DNA of 64,000 nt from Thermohalobaculum sp965247385 (GTDB lineage Bacteria; Pseudomonadota; Alphaproteobacteria; Rhodobacterales; Rhodobacteraceae), in NCBI GenBank assembly GCA_965247385.1, contig CBDFHG010000003.1, positions 286,497-350,496 of the forward strand. The letters are read 5' to 3'. Both the position numbers and the translations under genes were made by a program. The notes beneath the pieces were generated by a model, which did not search any database, was not told the origin of the DNA, and saw only the letters and a program-made list of their open reading frames with translations. Below are positions 1 to 7,848 of the stretch, one piece after another; positions within the stretch are counted from its first letter, which is position 1, and every line of letters begins with the position of its first letter.

Positions 1-1
1 T

Positions 2-580
2 ATCCGCAAAAGCTACGACAATTTCGACGCGCTGTTTGTCGGTCCTACCGAGATCGACGAAACCTATATGGGCGGCAAAGAGAAGAACAAACACGCTGAC
101 AAGAAGCTCCGCGCTGGACGCGGCGCGGTCGGTAAAACGCCGGTTATTGGCGCAAAGGATCGCTCAACCAATCAGATCGTCGCCAAAGTCATTCAAGGCA
201 CCGACAAAGAAACGTTACAAGGCTTTGTGGCTGAACACACGGCAGAGGAGTCAACTGTCTACACGGACGAGGCCACAGCCTACCGCGGCATGAAGAACCG
301 CACCCATGGTGCCGTGTGTCATTCCGCCGGGGAATATGTAAACGGCATGGCGCACACGAACGGGCTGGAGTCATTCTGGGCAACGCTCAAGCGCGGCTAT
401 CACGGGACATTTCACCATTTCTCGGCGAAGCACATGAACCGCTATGTCAGCGAGTTCGCACGGCGTCACAATATCCGCGACAAGGACACCATCGACATGA
501 TGGAGGTCATTGCCGCCAACATGGTTGGGGTTCCGCTGCGCTATAGGGAGTTGATCGCACCTTCGGGAGCGCGCAGCTAA
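2..580 (+). CDS. IS1595-family transposase, 5'-truncated by window edge
   Basis: DDE transposase of the IS1595/ISXO2 type. The frame is open from base 2 and 192 residues are visible; the N-terminal zinc-ribbon part is outside the window. Catalytic-type acidic residues are seen in EIDETYMGG (D19 of the visible part), VYTDEATAY (D89) and GLESFWATLKRGYHG (E123), followed by the family's HHFSAKHMNRYVSEF block near the end. The stop TAA (578-580) shares its last base with the ATG of the methyltransferase gene, so translation is probably coupled. Confidence 0.88.
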   Translation: MRKSYDNFDALFVGPTEIDETYMGGKEKNKHADKKLRAGRGAVGKTPVIGAKDRSTNQIVAKVIQGTDKETLQGFVAEHTAEESTVYTDEATAYRGMKNRTHGAVCHSAGEYVNGMAHTNGLESFWATLKRGYHGTFHHFSAKHMNRYVSEFARRHNIRDKDTIDMMEVIAANMVGVPLRYRELIAPSGARS

Positions 581-1398
581 TGCCCGAAATCACAGTTCTC
601 AACGGCGACTGTCGCGCTGTCCTTCGGGAAGTCGATGAATCATCGGTGCAATGCTGCGTGACTTCTCCACCATATTGGGGCCTTCGAGACTATGAGCATG
701 AGGCTCAAATCGGTTCCGAAGAATCGCCAATTGAGTATGTGAAAAACCTTGTCGATGTGTTCCGCGAGGTTCGCCGTGTTCTTCGGCCTGACGGTCTGGT
801 GTGGCTTAATCTCGGCGACGGATATGCTCGAAATGGCGGGACGGGTACTCACGGGCCAAATGCTGTCGTGGGAAATACAAAGAAACTAATCCAACACCGG
901 AACTGTAAAGTTCCCCCAGTTTGGGGATTGAAGCCGCTTGATCTTATGGGAATCCCATGGCGCGTTGCCTTCGCTCTTCAAGAAGACGGCTGGTTTCTTC
1001 GGTCGCATATCACATGGGTAAAGACGGCCGCTATGCCGGAGAGCATGAAAAACCGGCCAACGCGATCAACGGAAGATGTATTCCTTCTGTCGGCCTCTCC
1101 TAAATACTTCTATGACTCACACGGGTTTCGGCAAGATTCCGGTGCCAATCTTAGAAACTCTTGGATCATAGGCCCAGACCCTAGCAACACAGGACACCCG
1201 GCCGCATTTCCCCGCGAACTCGCCAAACGTTGCATTTTACTCGGTTCCCGGCCTGGCGACACGATATTGGACCCCTTCGGAGGATGCGGAACAACGGGCG
1301 TTGTGGCGGAGAGTCTGGGTCGAAATTCAGTGCTGGTCGAACTATGCCAACGGTGGAGTGCCGTGATTGAGAGTCGGGTTCATGGCACGCTCGGCTAG
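580..1398 (+). CDS. DNA methyltransferase (N4-cytosine/N6-adenine, beta class)
   Basis: 272-residue S-adenosylmethionine-dependent DNA methyltransferase of the N6_N4_Mtase family. The catalytic motif TSPPYWGLRDY (SPPY at residues 29-32) comes first and the SAM-binding motif DPFGGCGTTG begins at residue 231, which is the beta-class order. SPPY, rather than DPPY, leans towards N4-cytosine methylation, but this does not settle the base. The gene starts one base inside the transposase stop codon and overlaps the HNH gene, so it behaves as the modification half of a restriction-modification-like pair carried by the IS element. It could also be a solitary methyltransferase beside an unrelated nuclease. 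The recognition sequence cannot be predicted. Confidence 0.88.
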   Translation: MPEITVLNGDCRAVLREVDESSVQCCVTSPPYWGLRDYEHEAQIGSEESPIEYVKNLVDVFREVRRVLRPDGLVWLNLGDGYARNGGTGTHGPNAVVGNTKKLIQHRNCKVPPVWGLKPLDLMGIPWRVAFALQEDGWFLRSHITWVKTAAMPESMKNRPTRSTEDVFLLSASPKYFYDSHGFRQDSGANLRNSWIIGPDPSNTGHPAAFPRELAKRCILLGSRPGDTILDPFGGCGTTGVVAESLGRNSVLVELCQRWSAVIESRVHGTLG

Positions 1399-1951
1399 TT
1401 CAAAGGGGAGGATTCTCGCGTTCTTTCTCGACAACCCCAAGGTCGTCCTTCGATCACAAGACATTCAAGATGCCAGCGGTGGCGCGGTAGAATGGGCGCG
1501 GCGCTTGCGTGAGCTTCGCGCCGAAGGATGGCGTATCCTCACCAACAATGATCGAGCCGATCTCAAGCCCGGAGAATACATTCTCGAAGACGAGACGCCA
1601 CCAAAGGACTTTCGCTTCGAGCGCCCCATATCCCGGCGCTTGCGGGCGCAGGTCTTCGAGCGCAACGGCTACACCTGCCAGATGTGCGGGATCGGCGCGG
1701 GCGACCCCACAGAGGAGGGAGGGACGGCGCGGCTGCACATTGGGCACATCAAAGACCGTGTCCACGGCGGCAAAGACGAAACAACGAACCTCCGTGCCTT
1801 GTGTAGCGACTGCAATCAGGGCGCGAAGAATCTGGTTCAAGAGCCGCCCAGCCACATATGGCTGCTCGGGCAAATTCGGCGCGCGACTATAGATGACCAA
1901 CAGGCCGCGCTCGCGTGGCTCAAGTACAAATTCAGGGAGGATACGCCATGA
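1382..1951 (+). CDS. HNH endonuclease with N-terminal winged-helix-like part
   Basis: The chosen start is ATG 1382 (189 residues), which overlaps the methyltransferase by 17 bases; an earlier in-frame start at 1367 adds five residues. Residues about 8-70 (KGRILAFFLDNP...SQDIQDASG...ARRLRELRAEGW) look like a winged helix-turn-helix. The C-terminal half has paired cysteines (CQMCG, CSDC) and an HNH core in IGHIKDRVHGG (H122), TTNL (N136) and CSDCNQGAKN (N145), so the last position is Asn rather than His. HNH proteins of this layout next to a methyltransferase are often type II restriction enzymes. That role is inferred from position. Confidence 0.8.
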   Translation: MARSASSKGRILAFFLDNPKVVLRSQDIQDASGGAVEWARRLRELRAEGWRILTNNDRADLKPGEYILEDETPPKDFRFERPISRRLRAQVFERNGYTCQMCGIGAGDPTEEGGTARLHIGHIKDRVHGGKDETTNLRALCSDCNQGAKNLVQEPPSHIWLLGQIRRATIDDQQAALAWLKYKFREDTP

Positions 1952-2121
1952 CGGAAGAACGCCGGGATGTGCGGGTGAAGCCGCCCGCGCCTTGCTCCAA
2001 ACAGAAATACGACAAGGAATTTCCGGCGATCAGCGATACGCCGGAAAACATCGCGAGACGCCTGTTTGATAGCCCACTGGAAGGATCGGCAGGACCAAAA
2101 GAGCCGCCACTGGAGGACTGA
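1948..2121 (+). CDS. Small protein of the IS1595 operon, function unknown
   Basis: 57-residue ORF starting at ATG 1948 inside the HNH stop (ATGA overlap), with an AGGGAGG ribosome-binding site eight bases upstream. The product is hydrophilic and proline- and charge-rich (MTEERRDVRVKPPAP at the N-terminus, SDTPENIARRLFDSP in the middle). There is no signal peptide or membrane segment and I recognise no domain. Strict coupling to the nuclease and the good ribosome-binding site argue that it is translated. It could be an accessory or controller protein of the cargo, or a conserved small ORF of this IS group. Confidence 0.6.
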   Translation: MTEERRDVRVKPPAPCSKQKYDKEFPAISDTPENIARRLFDSPLEGSAGPKEPPLED

Positions 2122-2145
2122 CGCCATGGTCACTCAAATATATAA

Positions 2146-2452
2146 TTCCCTATCGAAACTGCCCGCGCCAACGGGGCGACCGGCTGCACGGTGATCACCA
2201 ATGCCAGGGGGCGAGGGCCTGAAACCCACAAAAACCTTCCTCGGGCTCACCGTCGCCGGGCATCGCGACGTGATCCTGCTGCTGGTCGAGGAGCACCGCA
2301 GCCGCGACATCCTCGAAAAGATCGGCACCGAGTGCCGGTTCGATACCGACCCGGGCGCCGGGGTCGCCTTTCAGATCGATATCGAAGACGCCATCGGGCT
2401 GCGTGCCCAGATCGAAACCATCGAACAGGAAATCGGCGAGGAGGAACTGTGA
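2146..2452 (+). pseudogene. P-II-like regulator, 5'-truncated and frameshifted
   Basis: From 2146 the frame reads ...ETARANGATGCTVITNARGRG, the T-loop-side half of a P-II-family protein. After a G-rich stretch at about 2204-2217 the homology continues in the next frame as LKPTKTFLGLTVAGHRDVILLLV and ends with a P-II-like C-terminus (TDPGAGVAFQIDIEDAIG). One extra base around 2210 explains the shift. The N-terminal third is missing because the IS1595-type element ends here. An ATG at 2201 opens an 83-residue product in the second frame, but this would be only half a P-II fold. The stop overlaps the CBS gene start (TGATG). Confidence 0.7.
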
Positions 2453-2862
2453 TGGACAAGCCGGTCGTCAAGGTCGCCGACCTGATGCGGACAACGCTGC
2501 ACACTGTCGATGGGTTGGCCAGTGTGCGCGATGCAATCGATCAGATGAATGGCCTCGGGGTCAGTTCGCTGTTGATCGAGCGCCGTCACCCGGGCGACGA
2601 GCACGGCGTCGTGACCGTGCGCGACATCGCCAGGAAGGTCATCGCGGCGAACAGGTCGGTCACCCGGACAAGTGTCTACGAGGTGATGACCAAGCCGGCG
2701 CTGACCGTGTCCGCCGACATGAACGTGAAATACGCCATACGCCTGTTGTCGCGGTTTGAAATCAACCGGGCGCTGGTAACCCGGGAGGATGAATTGATCG
2801 GCCTGGTGACCCTTCGCGACATGGTGGTCGGATATGCCGGCGAGGTGCCGTCGGTGGACTGA
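2452..2862 (+). CDS. CBS-domain pair protein
   Basis: 136-residue protein made of two CBS motifs (about residues 8-60 and 72-130). These are small adenosyl-ligand-sensing folds; the repeat signature is visible as VSSLLIERR...GVVTVRDIARKV and INRALVTREDELIGLVTLRDMV. It has no other domain, so it probably acts in trans on a partner. ATG 2452 overlaps the P-II remnant stop by one base. P-II and CBS genes sit together with DUF1538 membrane proteins in many marine proteobacteria, so this was probably the last gene of such an operon before the insertion. It now depends on readthrough from the IS or an internal promoter. Confidence 0.8.
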   Translation: MDKPVVKVADLMRTTLHTVDGLASVRDAIDQMNGLGVSSLLIERRHPGDEHGVVTVRDIARKVIAANRSVTRTSVYEVMTKPALTVSADMNVKYAIRLLSRFEINRALVTREDELIGLVTLRDMVVGYAGEVPSVD

Positions 2863-2949
2863 TCCCCGCCCGGCCTTGCCCAGGTATCTTTGCGGAACGG
2901 GAACACCCGTTTGAACTGACATGTTGCGACACGCGCAGGGGGGAGCGTT

Positions 2950-3855
2950 ATGGAACTTTGGATTCCAATCACCATTGCCGCGGCGTTCCTGCAGAATCTC
3001 CGTTCGGCCTTGCAGAAGCACATCAAGGGGCGGCTCTCGACCTCGGGTGCTGCCTATGCCCGCTTCCTCTACGCCTGGCCCTTCGCGCTGGTTTATGTCT
3101 GGAGCTTGAACAGCCTAGGCGGGCTGGCGCTGCCCGCGCCGAACGGGCTGTTCCTGCTCTACTGCCTGCTCGGCGGCGTCAGCCAGATCCTGTTCACGGT
3201 GCTGCTGCTGTGGATGTTCTCGTTCCGCAGCTTTGCGGTCGGCACCACATTCTCGAAGCTCGAGGTTATCATGGTCGCCGGGCTGAGCGCGGCGATCCTC
3301 GGTGACGGGCTTTCGGTGCTGGCGGTGCTGGCGGTGGCGCTCAGTGCGGTGGGCGTGATCTGCCTGTCGATGAACCGGGCGAACCTGACCCTCGGCACAC
3401 TGCGATCCGGTCTCACCGAGAAGCCAACGCTGATCGGCCTCATGTCCGCGGCCTGCCTCGGCGCCTCGTCGGTGTTCTACCGGGGTGGCGCGCTGGCGCT
3501 TGACCACGACAACATCGCCATGGCGGCCGGCTTTACCCTCGCGGTCAGCGTTGTTTTGCAGGCGCTAATGATGGGTATCTGGATCGTCTGGCGCGAACCC
3601 GGCGAGTTTGTAAAAGTTTTGCGGCACTGGCGCTGGGCCGCGCCGGTAGGGGTCGCGGGGGCGCTGGGCTCGATCTGCTGGTTCACCGCCTTCACGATCC
3701 AGAACGCTACCTATGTGCGTGCCGTGGGCCAGATCGAGCTGGTCTTCACCTTCATCGCCACCATCGTCTTCTTCCGTGAGAAAGTCAGCCGCATGGAGGT
3801 CATAGGCATCCTGCTGATCGCCGGCGCAATCCTGTTGCTGTTGCTGGCCGGGTAG
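2950..3855 (+). CDS. EamA/DMT-family inner-membrane transporter
   Basis: 301-residue protein with about ten hydrophobic segments in two halves (about 1-150 and 160-301), the duplicated EamA fold of drug/metabolite transporters. The second half has the usual family features: AAPVGVAGALGSICWFTAF, then IELVFTFIATIVFFREKVSRMEVIGILLI near the C-terminus. The start is ATG 2950 with GGGGGAG just upstream. It stands alone on this strand between the CBS gene and a repeat cluster. The substrate cannot be told from sequence. Confidence 0.85.
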   Translation: MELWIPITIAAAFLQNLRSALQKHIKGRLSTSGAAYARFLYAWPFALVYVWSLNSLGGLALPAPNGLFLLYCLLGGVSQILFTVLLLWMFSFRSFAVGTTFSKLEVIMVAGLSAAILGDGLSVLAVLAVALSAVGVICLSMNRANLTLGTLRSGLTEKPTLIGLMSAACLGASSVFYRGGALALDHDNIAMAAGFTLAVSVVLQALMMGIWIVWREPGEFVKVLRHWRWAAPVGVAGALGSICWFTAFTIQNATYVRAVGQIELVFTFIATIVFFREKVSRMEVIGILLIAGAILLLLLAG

Positions 3856-4183
3856 AGCGGGCGTCAACGCGCCATGGGTTTATGCGCCTGTTCGGCCCCC
3901 TTCGGTGATCTGTGCGCCGCCTCCCGCGCCGCCTTTTGCGGGTCTTTTGCCCGTGATAAAATCCGCTTATGCGGATTTCCGGCTCCACCTCCCGCCCAGC
4001 CACCAATGGTACTCCACTGGATAAATAGTACCATTGGTGGCTGGGCGGGGAGGAGGGGCGGGAGGCGGAGCGCCGAAAGCGCCAGCTTTCGAACAGGCGC
4101 AAAAGACCCGCCGGGAGGCGGGGTGGCGCGCATTGGGCGCAAGGTGCGCTAAACTACGTGCTCGAGTTTCCTGGTGTATGTCC
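3856..4183. repeat. Palindromic repeat cluster (largest copy)
   Basis: Non-coding spacer between two convergent genes. It holds an AAATCCGC/GCGGATTT hairpin (about 3958-3978), a large hairpin with 23-base perfect arms (3991-4013 and 4027-4049, 13-base loop) containing CACCAATGGTAC, then a CCGAAAGCG...GCTTTCG hairpin and a GAACAGGCGCAAAAGACCCGCC tract with a final CCCGCC/GGCGGG stem. The same modules recur at about 7700, 18540/21010, 26315, 31830, 47055, 48690, 51640 and 57200. The spacer has no convincing gene. The stems could terminate transcription from both flanking genes. Confidence 0.75.
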
Positions 4184-5425
4184 TCACAACGCTTGCCCCC
4201 GCAGCAGTCGAGGCACATCCCCCTCTATCCCCGCAGCCTCGCGCATGAAGGCACGGCGCAGCGGGCCGGTGCGGTTGATGGCGGCCAGGCCGGTGTCGCG
4301 GGCCAGTTTCAAGGCCGGGTTGCGGTTCGAGAACAGCCGGTTGAGCGCGTCCATCCCCAGTGCCAGCGATGTGGCGTCGAAGCGGCGCCAGCGCTGGTAG
4401 CGCTCCAGCACATTGGCGGCCCCGATATCCTCGCCGATCCTCACCGCCTCGACCAGCACCTCGGAAAGTGCCGCAACATCGCGCAGGCCGATGTTCAACC
4501 CCTGCCCGGCAATCGGGTGGATGCCATGCGCCGCATCGCCCGCCAGCGCCAGCCGGGGGACGACATAGCGTTCCGCCAGCGTCAGGTCCAGCGGGTAGGC
4601 CGATCGGCGGCCGACCAGTCCGATCCGGCCCAGCCTCGGCCCGATCCGCGTGGCGATCTCTGCCGTGAAGGCGTCATCGTCCAGCGCCTGGAGCCGGTCT
4701 GCCTCCGCCGTCCGCTCCGACCACACCAGTGAGGACCGGTTGCCCAAGCCTTCATCGGGCAGCGGCAACACGGCGAACGGGCCGCCGGGAAAGAAGCTCT
4801 GATGCGCCAGCCCGTCGTGGGGCAGGTCGTGTTCGATGGCGTTAACCAGCCCGGTCTGGTCGTAGCCCCAGCGCAGCCGCCGGATGCCCGCCGCCTCCGC
4901 CGTCACCGAGCGCCGCCCGTCGCAGGCGATCACCAGCGGTGCAGTCAGCGCCCGGCCGTCGGCCAGCCGCACCGTCGCCCCGGTGCCATCGCGGTCGACC
5001 CCCGCCATCTCGACCGGGGCCAGTTGGGTGATGCCTTTGGCCACCTCCATCGCTGCCAGCAGGGCGCCGCGCAGCCAGCGGTCCTCGACGATCCAGCCGA
5101 CCCGGCCCTCGTCCAGTTCGCGCGGGTCGAAATGCAGCAGCGGCATTCCTTCAGGTACGCCCTCGGAAACATGGATATCGCGGATCGGCTGGGCCTTGTC
5201 CTCGACCGCGCTCCAGACCTCCAGCGCCCGCAACAGCCGCATCGATCCCAGCGCGACCGCATAGGCACGGCCGTCGAAATCCGGCTGCGCCCGGCGCTCG
5301 GCGGCCACCCGGTCCAGCACGGTCACCCCGAACCCTGGCTTGGCCAAGGCCAGCGCCAACGCCGGGCCGATCAGCCCGCCGCCGATGATGATGATGTCGG
5401 TTCGTGTCCGGGGCTTGGCATTCAT
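4184..5425 (-). CDS. UbiH/COQ6-family FAD-dependent hydroxylase
   Basis: 413-residue flavoprotein monooxygenase of the kind that hydroxylates the ubiquinone ring. The N-terminus has the FAD-binding IIIIGGGLIGPALALAL motif. The middle has the ACDGRRSVTAEAAGI (DG) motif, and the C-terminal part has GDAAHGIHPIAGQGLNIGLRD, which binds the flavin ribityl chain and is characteristic of UbiH/UbiF/COQ6 enzymes. ATG 5425 was chosen because the protein then begins directly before the Rossmann fold; the frame upstream is low-complexity Arg-rich sequence. It is divergent to the amidase gene with an 83-base gap. Which ring position it modifies is not decidable here. Confidence 0.87.
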   Translation of the reverse strand: MNAKPRTRTDIIIIGGGLIGPALALALAKPGFGVTVLDRVAAERRAQPDFDGRAYAVALGSMRLLRALEVWSAVEDKAQPIRDIHVSEGVPEGMPLLHFDPRELDEGRVGWIVEDRWLRGALLAAMEVAKGITQLAPVEMAGVDRDGTGATVRLADGRALTAPLVIACDGRRSVTAEAAGIRRLRWGYDQTGLVNAIEHDLPHDGLAHQSFFPGGPFAVLPLPDEGLGNRSSLVWSERTAEADRLQALDDDAFTAEIATRIGPRLGRIGLVGRRSAYPLDLTLAERYVVPRLALAGDAAHGIHPIAGQGLNIGLRDVAALSEVLVEAVRIGEDIGAANVLERYQRWRRFDATSLALGMDALNRLFSNRNPALKLARDTGLAAINRTGPLRRAFMREAAGIEGDVPRLLRGQAL

Positions 5426-5508
5426 GGTCTTTACTATCTGCCGGGTCTGGCGGATTGTCCATAACGGCAACCGGTTGGGGGCTGCGGCAGATCGAACGGG
5501 AGACAGGC

Positions 5509-6855
5509 ATGAGTGAGACATGGCGCAGCAAAAGCGCGGCGGATCTGGGCCGTGGCATCGGCGCCGGCGAGATCGACCCGCGCGACCTGGCCGAGGTGTT
5601 CCTCGCCGCCATCGATGCCCATTCGGACACGCCGCGCATCTACGCCCGAACCACACCCGAACGCGCCCGCGCCGGGGTCGAGGGGGCATCCCGGCGGGCC
5701 AGATCCGGCACCCGCCTCAGTCCGCTGGATGGGGTCCCGATAAGTTGGAAGGACAATTACGACATTGCGGGCGAGGTCACCGAGGCCGGCTCGATGCTGC
5801 TGAAGGGCAAGGTTGCCACCCACGACGCCACCGCCTTCGCCGCCGCCGCCGCGAGTGGTTTGATCTGCCTCGGCAAAACCCATATGTCCGAGCTCGCCTT
5901 CTCCGGCCTCGGCGTGAACCCGGTCACGGCCACGCCGCCCAACGCATTCGAGCCGGAACGTGCTCCGGGCGGCTCAAGTTCCGGCGCTGCCGTCTCGACC
6001 GCGCTGGGGCTGGCGGCGGCGGGGATTGGATCCGATACCGGCGGCTCGGTACGCATCCCGGCGGCGTGGAATGGGCTGGCCGGGCTGAAGACCACGGCGG
6101 GGGCGATTTCCTGCGAGGGGGTGGTGCCGCTCTCGACCACGCTGGACACCGTCGGCCCGCTGTGCCGCACGGTAGAGGACTGCGCCTTGCTGTATGCCGC
6201 ATTGGCCGGGTTGCCGCCCGAGGTGCCCGCTGCGGCACCGCTGAACGGCGCCCGGTTCCTGATCCCCGAAACCGCCGTCCTCGACGGGTGTGACGCCGAG
6301 GTCGCCGCCGCCTTCGAGGTGGCGCTCGACGCCCTGGCGGAGGCCGGCGCCACGCTCACCCGCGCGCCCGTCCCGGAATTTGCCGAGAGCTTCGAAATCG
6401 GCGCCCGCATCTCCCCCATCGTCAACACCGAGGGCTGGCGCATCTGGGGCGAGACCATCGAAGCCAACCCCGGCGTGATGTTCCCGCTGATCGAACAGCG
6501 TTTCCGCATCGGCAGCGCCGGCAGCATCAAGCGTGACCACGAGGCCCTGGCCGAATACGCCCGCCTGTCGCGCGCGGTGCAGGGGCGGATCGAGGCCGAC
6601 GGCATCCTGGTGATGCCGACATCTCCCTGCCTGCCGCCCCCGGTGGCGCAATTGCTGGCTGACGACGACTACTTCGCCGAGCGCAACCTGCTGGCCTTGC
6701 GCAACACCCGGCTGGGCAACATGCTGACCCTCGCGGCCCTGACGGTGCCGATGGCCACCCCCATGACCGGGCTGATGCTGGTCGCCGGGCCGGGACAGGA
6801 AGACCGCCTGCTGGCGCTGGGGCAGGGTGTGGAGCAAACGCTTCTGCCGAGATAA
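5509..6855 (+). CDS. Amidase-signature-family hydrolase
   Basis: 448-residue amidase-signature enzyme. The Lys-Ser-Ser triad is visible: K81 in ISWKDNYDI, the cis-Ser in PGGSSSGAA (about 156) and the nucleophile S180 in SDTGGSVRIPAAWNG. The family is cytoplasmic and includes GatA, but the lack of gatC/gatB neighbours and the C-terminal sequence suggest a general amide hydrolase of unknown substrate. The start is ATG 5509; the preceding frame overlaps the ubiH-like gene and looks non-coding. It shares an 83-base divergent promoter region with that gene. Confidence 0.87.
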   Translation: MSETWRSKSAADLGRGIGAGEIDPRDLAEVFLAAIDAHSDTPRIYARTTPERARAGVEGASRRARSGTRLSPLDGVPISWKDNYDIAGEVTEAGSMLLKGKVATHDATAFAAAAASGLICLGKTHMSELAFSGLGVNPVTATPPNAFEPERAPGGSSSGAAVSTALGLAAAGIGSDTGGSVRIPAAWNGLAGLKTTAGAISCEGVVPLSTTLDTVGPLCRTVEDCALLYAALAGLPPEVPAAAPLNGARFLIPETAVLDGCDAEVAAAFEVALDALAEAGATLTRAPVPEFAESFEIGARISPIVNTEGWRIWGETIEANPGVMFPLIEQRFRIGSAGSIKRDHEALAEYARLSRAVQGRIEADGILVMPTSPCLPPPVAQLLADDDYFAERNLLALRNTRLGNMLTLAALTVPMATPMTGLMLVAGPGQEDRLLALGQGVEQTLLPR

Positions 6856-6954
6856 GCTGCAAATTCATTCGCTGCGGAGAGCCGCCGCCGGTTCGTCGTG
6901 GCTCACAAGTTCTGACTGAACAGACACCTCTCATAGCGATCGGGCGCAACCATC

Positions 6955-7683
6955 ATGTCTCAGGATATCGTATCCGAACTGGCCCCAGGCGGTACGCTGC
7001 GCGCCGGCATCAACATGGCGAACATCCTTCTGGTGACCGGCTCCACACCGGCGGGCGAGCCCACCGGCGTTTCCCCCGGTATGGCGCGCGCAATCGCCGA
7101 GCGGTTGGGCGTCGCGGTGAGCTATGTGCGGTTTGCCTCACCGGGAGAGGTGGCGGACGCGGTGGCCGCCGATGCATGGGATATCGCCCTGATCGCCGCC
7201 GATCCGGCGCGCGCCGAGACAATAGCGTTTTCCGCCGCCTATGTGGAGATCGAGGCGACCTATCTCGTGCCGTCGGGCTCTCCGATCCGGTCGATCGGGG
7301 ATATCGACCGGCCGGGCGTGCGGATCGCGGTGTCGGATCGAAGCGCCTATGACCTCTACCTCGCCCGCACCCTGAAACACGCTGGACTCCACCGCGCGAA
7401 GGGGCTGAAGGGCGCATTCGACCTGTTTGTCGACGAGGGGCTGGATGCCCTGGCCGGGCTCCGTCCGGCGCTGAACGGGAACGCCGAAGATCTGCCTGGA
7501 GCGCGCGTTCTGGATCGGCGCTTCACCACGGTGCAGCAGGCAATCGGCACCAAACTGGAAAATACCGCCGCCGCCGCGTTTCTGCAGGCGTTCGTGGCGG
7601 AGGCAAAAGCGAGTGGGCTGGTCGCCCGCCTGATTGAACGCCACGGGGTGACGGGCCGGCTCCAGGTGGCCTCCGACGCATAA
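6955..7683 (+). CDS. Orphan substrate-binding-protein-like (SBP_bac_3) without signal peptide
   Basis: 242-residue protein with the two-lobed amino-acid-binding fold: GTLRAGINMANILLVTG at the N-terminus, SPGMARAIAERLGV, AWDIALIAADPARAETIAFSAAYVEIEATYLV, and a second-lobe start at RPGVRIAVSDRSAYDLYL. It begins at ATG 6955 with no hydrophobic leader, so it is not obviously exported, and no permease or ATPase gene is near. Related leaderless proteins occur in other alphaproteobacteria. It may be a cytoplasmic ligand binder, or the leader may have been lost. The repeat copy starting near 7700 follows it. Confidence 0.75.
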   Translation: MSQDIVSELAPGGTLRAGINMANILLVTGSTPAGEPTGVSPGMARAIAERLGVAVSYVRFASPGEVADAVAADAWDIALIAADPARAETIAFSAAYVEIEATYLVPSGSPIRSIGDIDRPGVRIAVSDRSAYDLYLARTLKHAGLHRAKGLKGAFDLFVDEGLDALAGLRPALNGNAEDLPGARVLDRRFTTVQQAIGTKLENTAAAAFLQAFVAEAKASGLVARLIERHGVTGRLQVASDA

Positions 7684-7699
7684 GACCATTGTTCGCTAT

Positions 7700-7790
7700 C
7701 GCGAACCCCTCCTCCCGGCGGGTCTTTTGCGCCTGTTCGAAAGCTGACGCTTTCGGCGCGCCGCCTTCCGCCCCGACGCTGGACCTTTGG
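7700..7790. repeat. Palindromic repeat copy, inverted orientation
   Basis: The spacer after the binding-protein gene carries CCCGGCGGGTCTTTTGCGCC, then TTCGAAAGCTGACGCTTTCG, a six-base hairpin with a TGAC loop, then a pyrimidine-rich CGCCGCC tract. It is the reverse complement of the module at about 4070-4120. The GGCGGG stem followed by TCTTTT could terminate transcription of the preceding gene. Confidence 0.7.
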
Positions 7791-7848
7791 CCGCCAAACC
7801 GGTATCTTCGTGCCCGAGAGCGCGTAAAGCGCCCGTATTGTGAGGCAG

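Larger units (their letters stand above)
1..2145 (+). mobile_element. IS1595-family element with methyltransferase/HNH cargo (left end outside window)
   Basis: The segment holds a transposase, a DNA methyltransferase, an HNH endonuclease and a 57-residue protein in one direction, each start overlapping or abutting the previous stop, so they look like one transcript. The right boundary is set near 2145 because the reading frame of a broken P-II-like gene resumes at 2146. The left end and terminal repeats lie outside the window, so neither the inverted repeat nor a target duplication can be checked. IS1595 members are known to carry passenger genes. The cargo looks less GC-rich than the flanking core genes. 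Confidence 0.7.
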
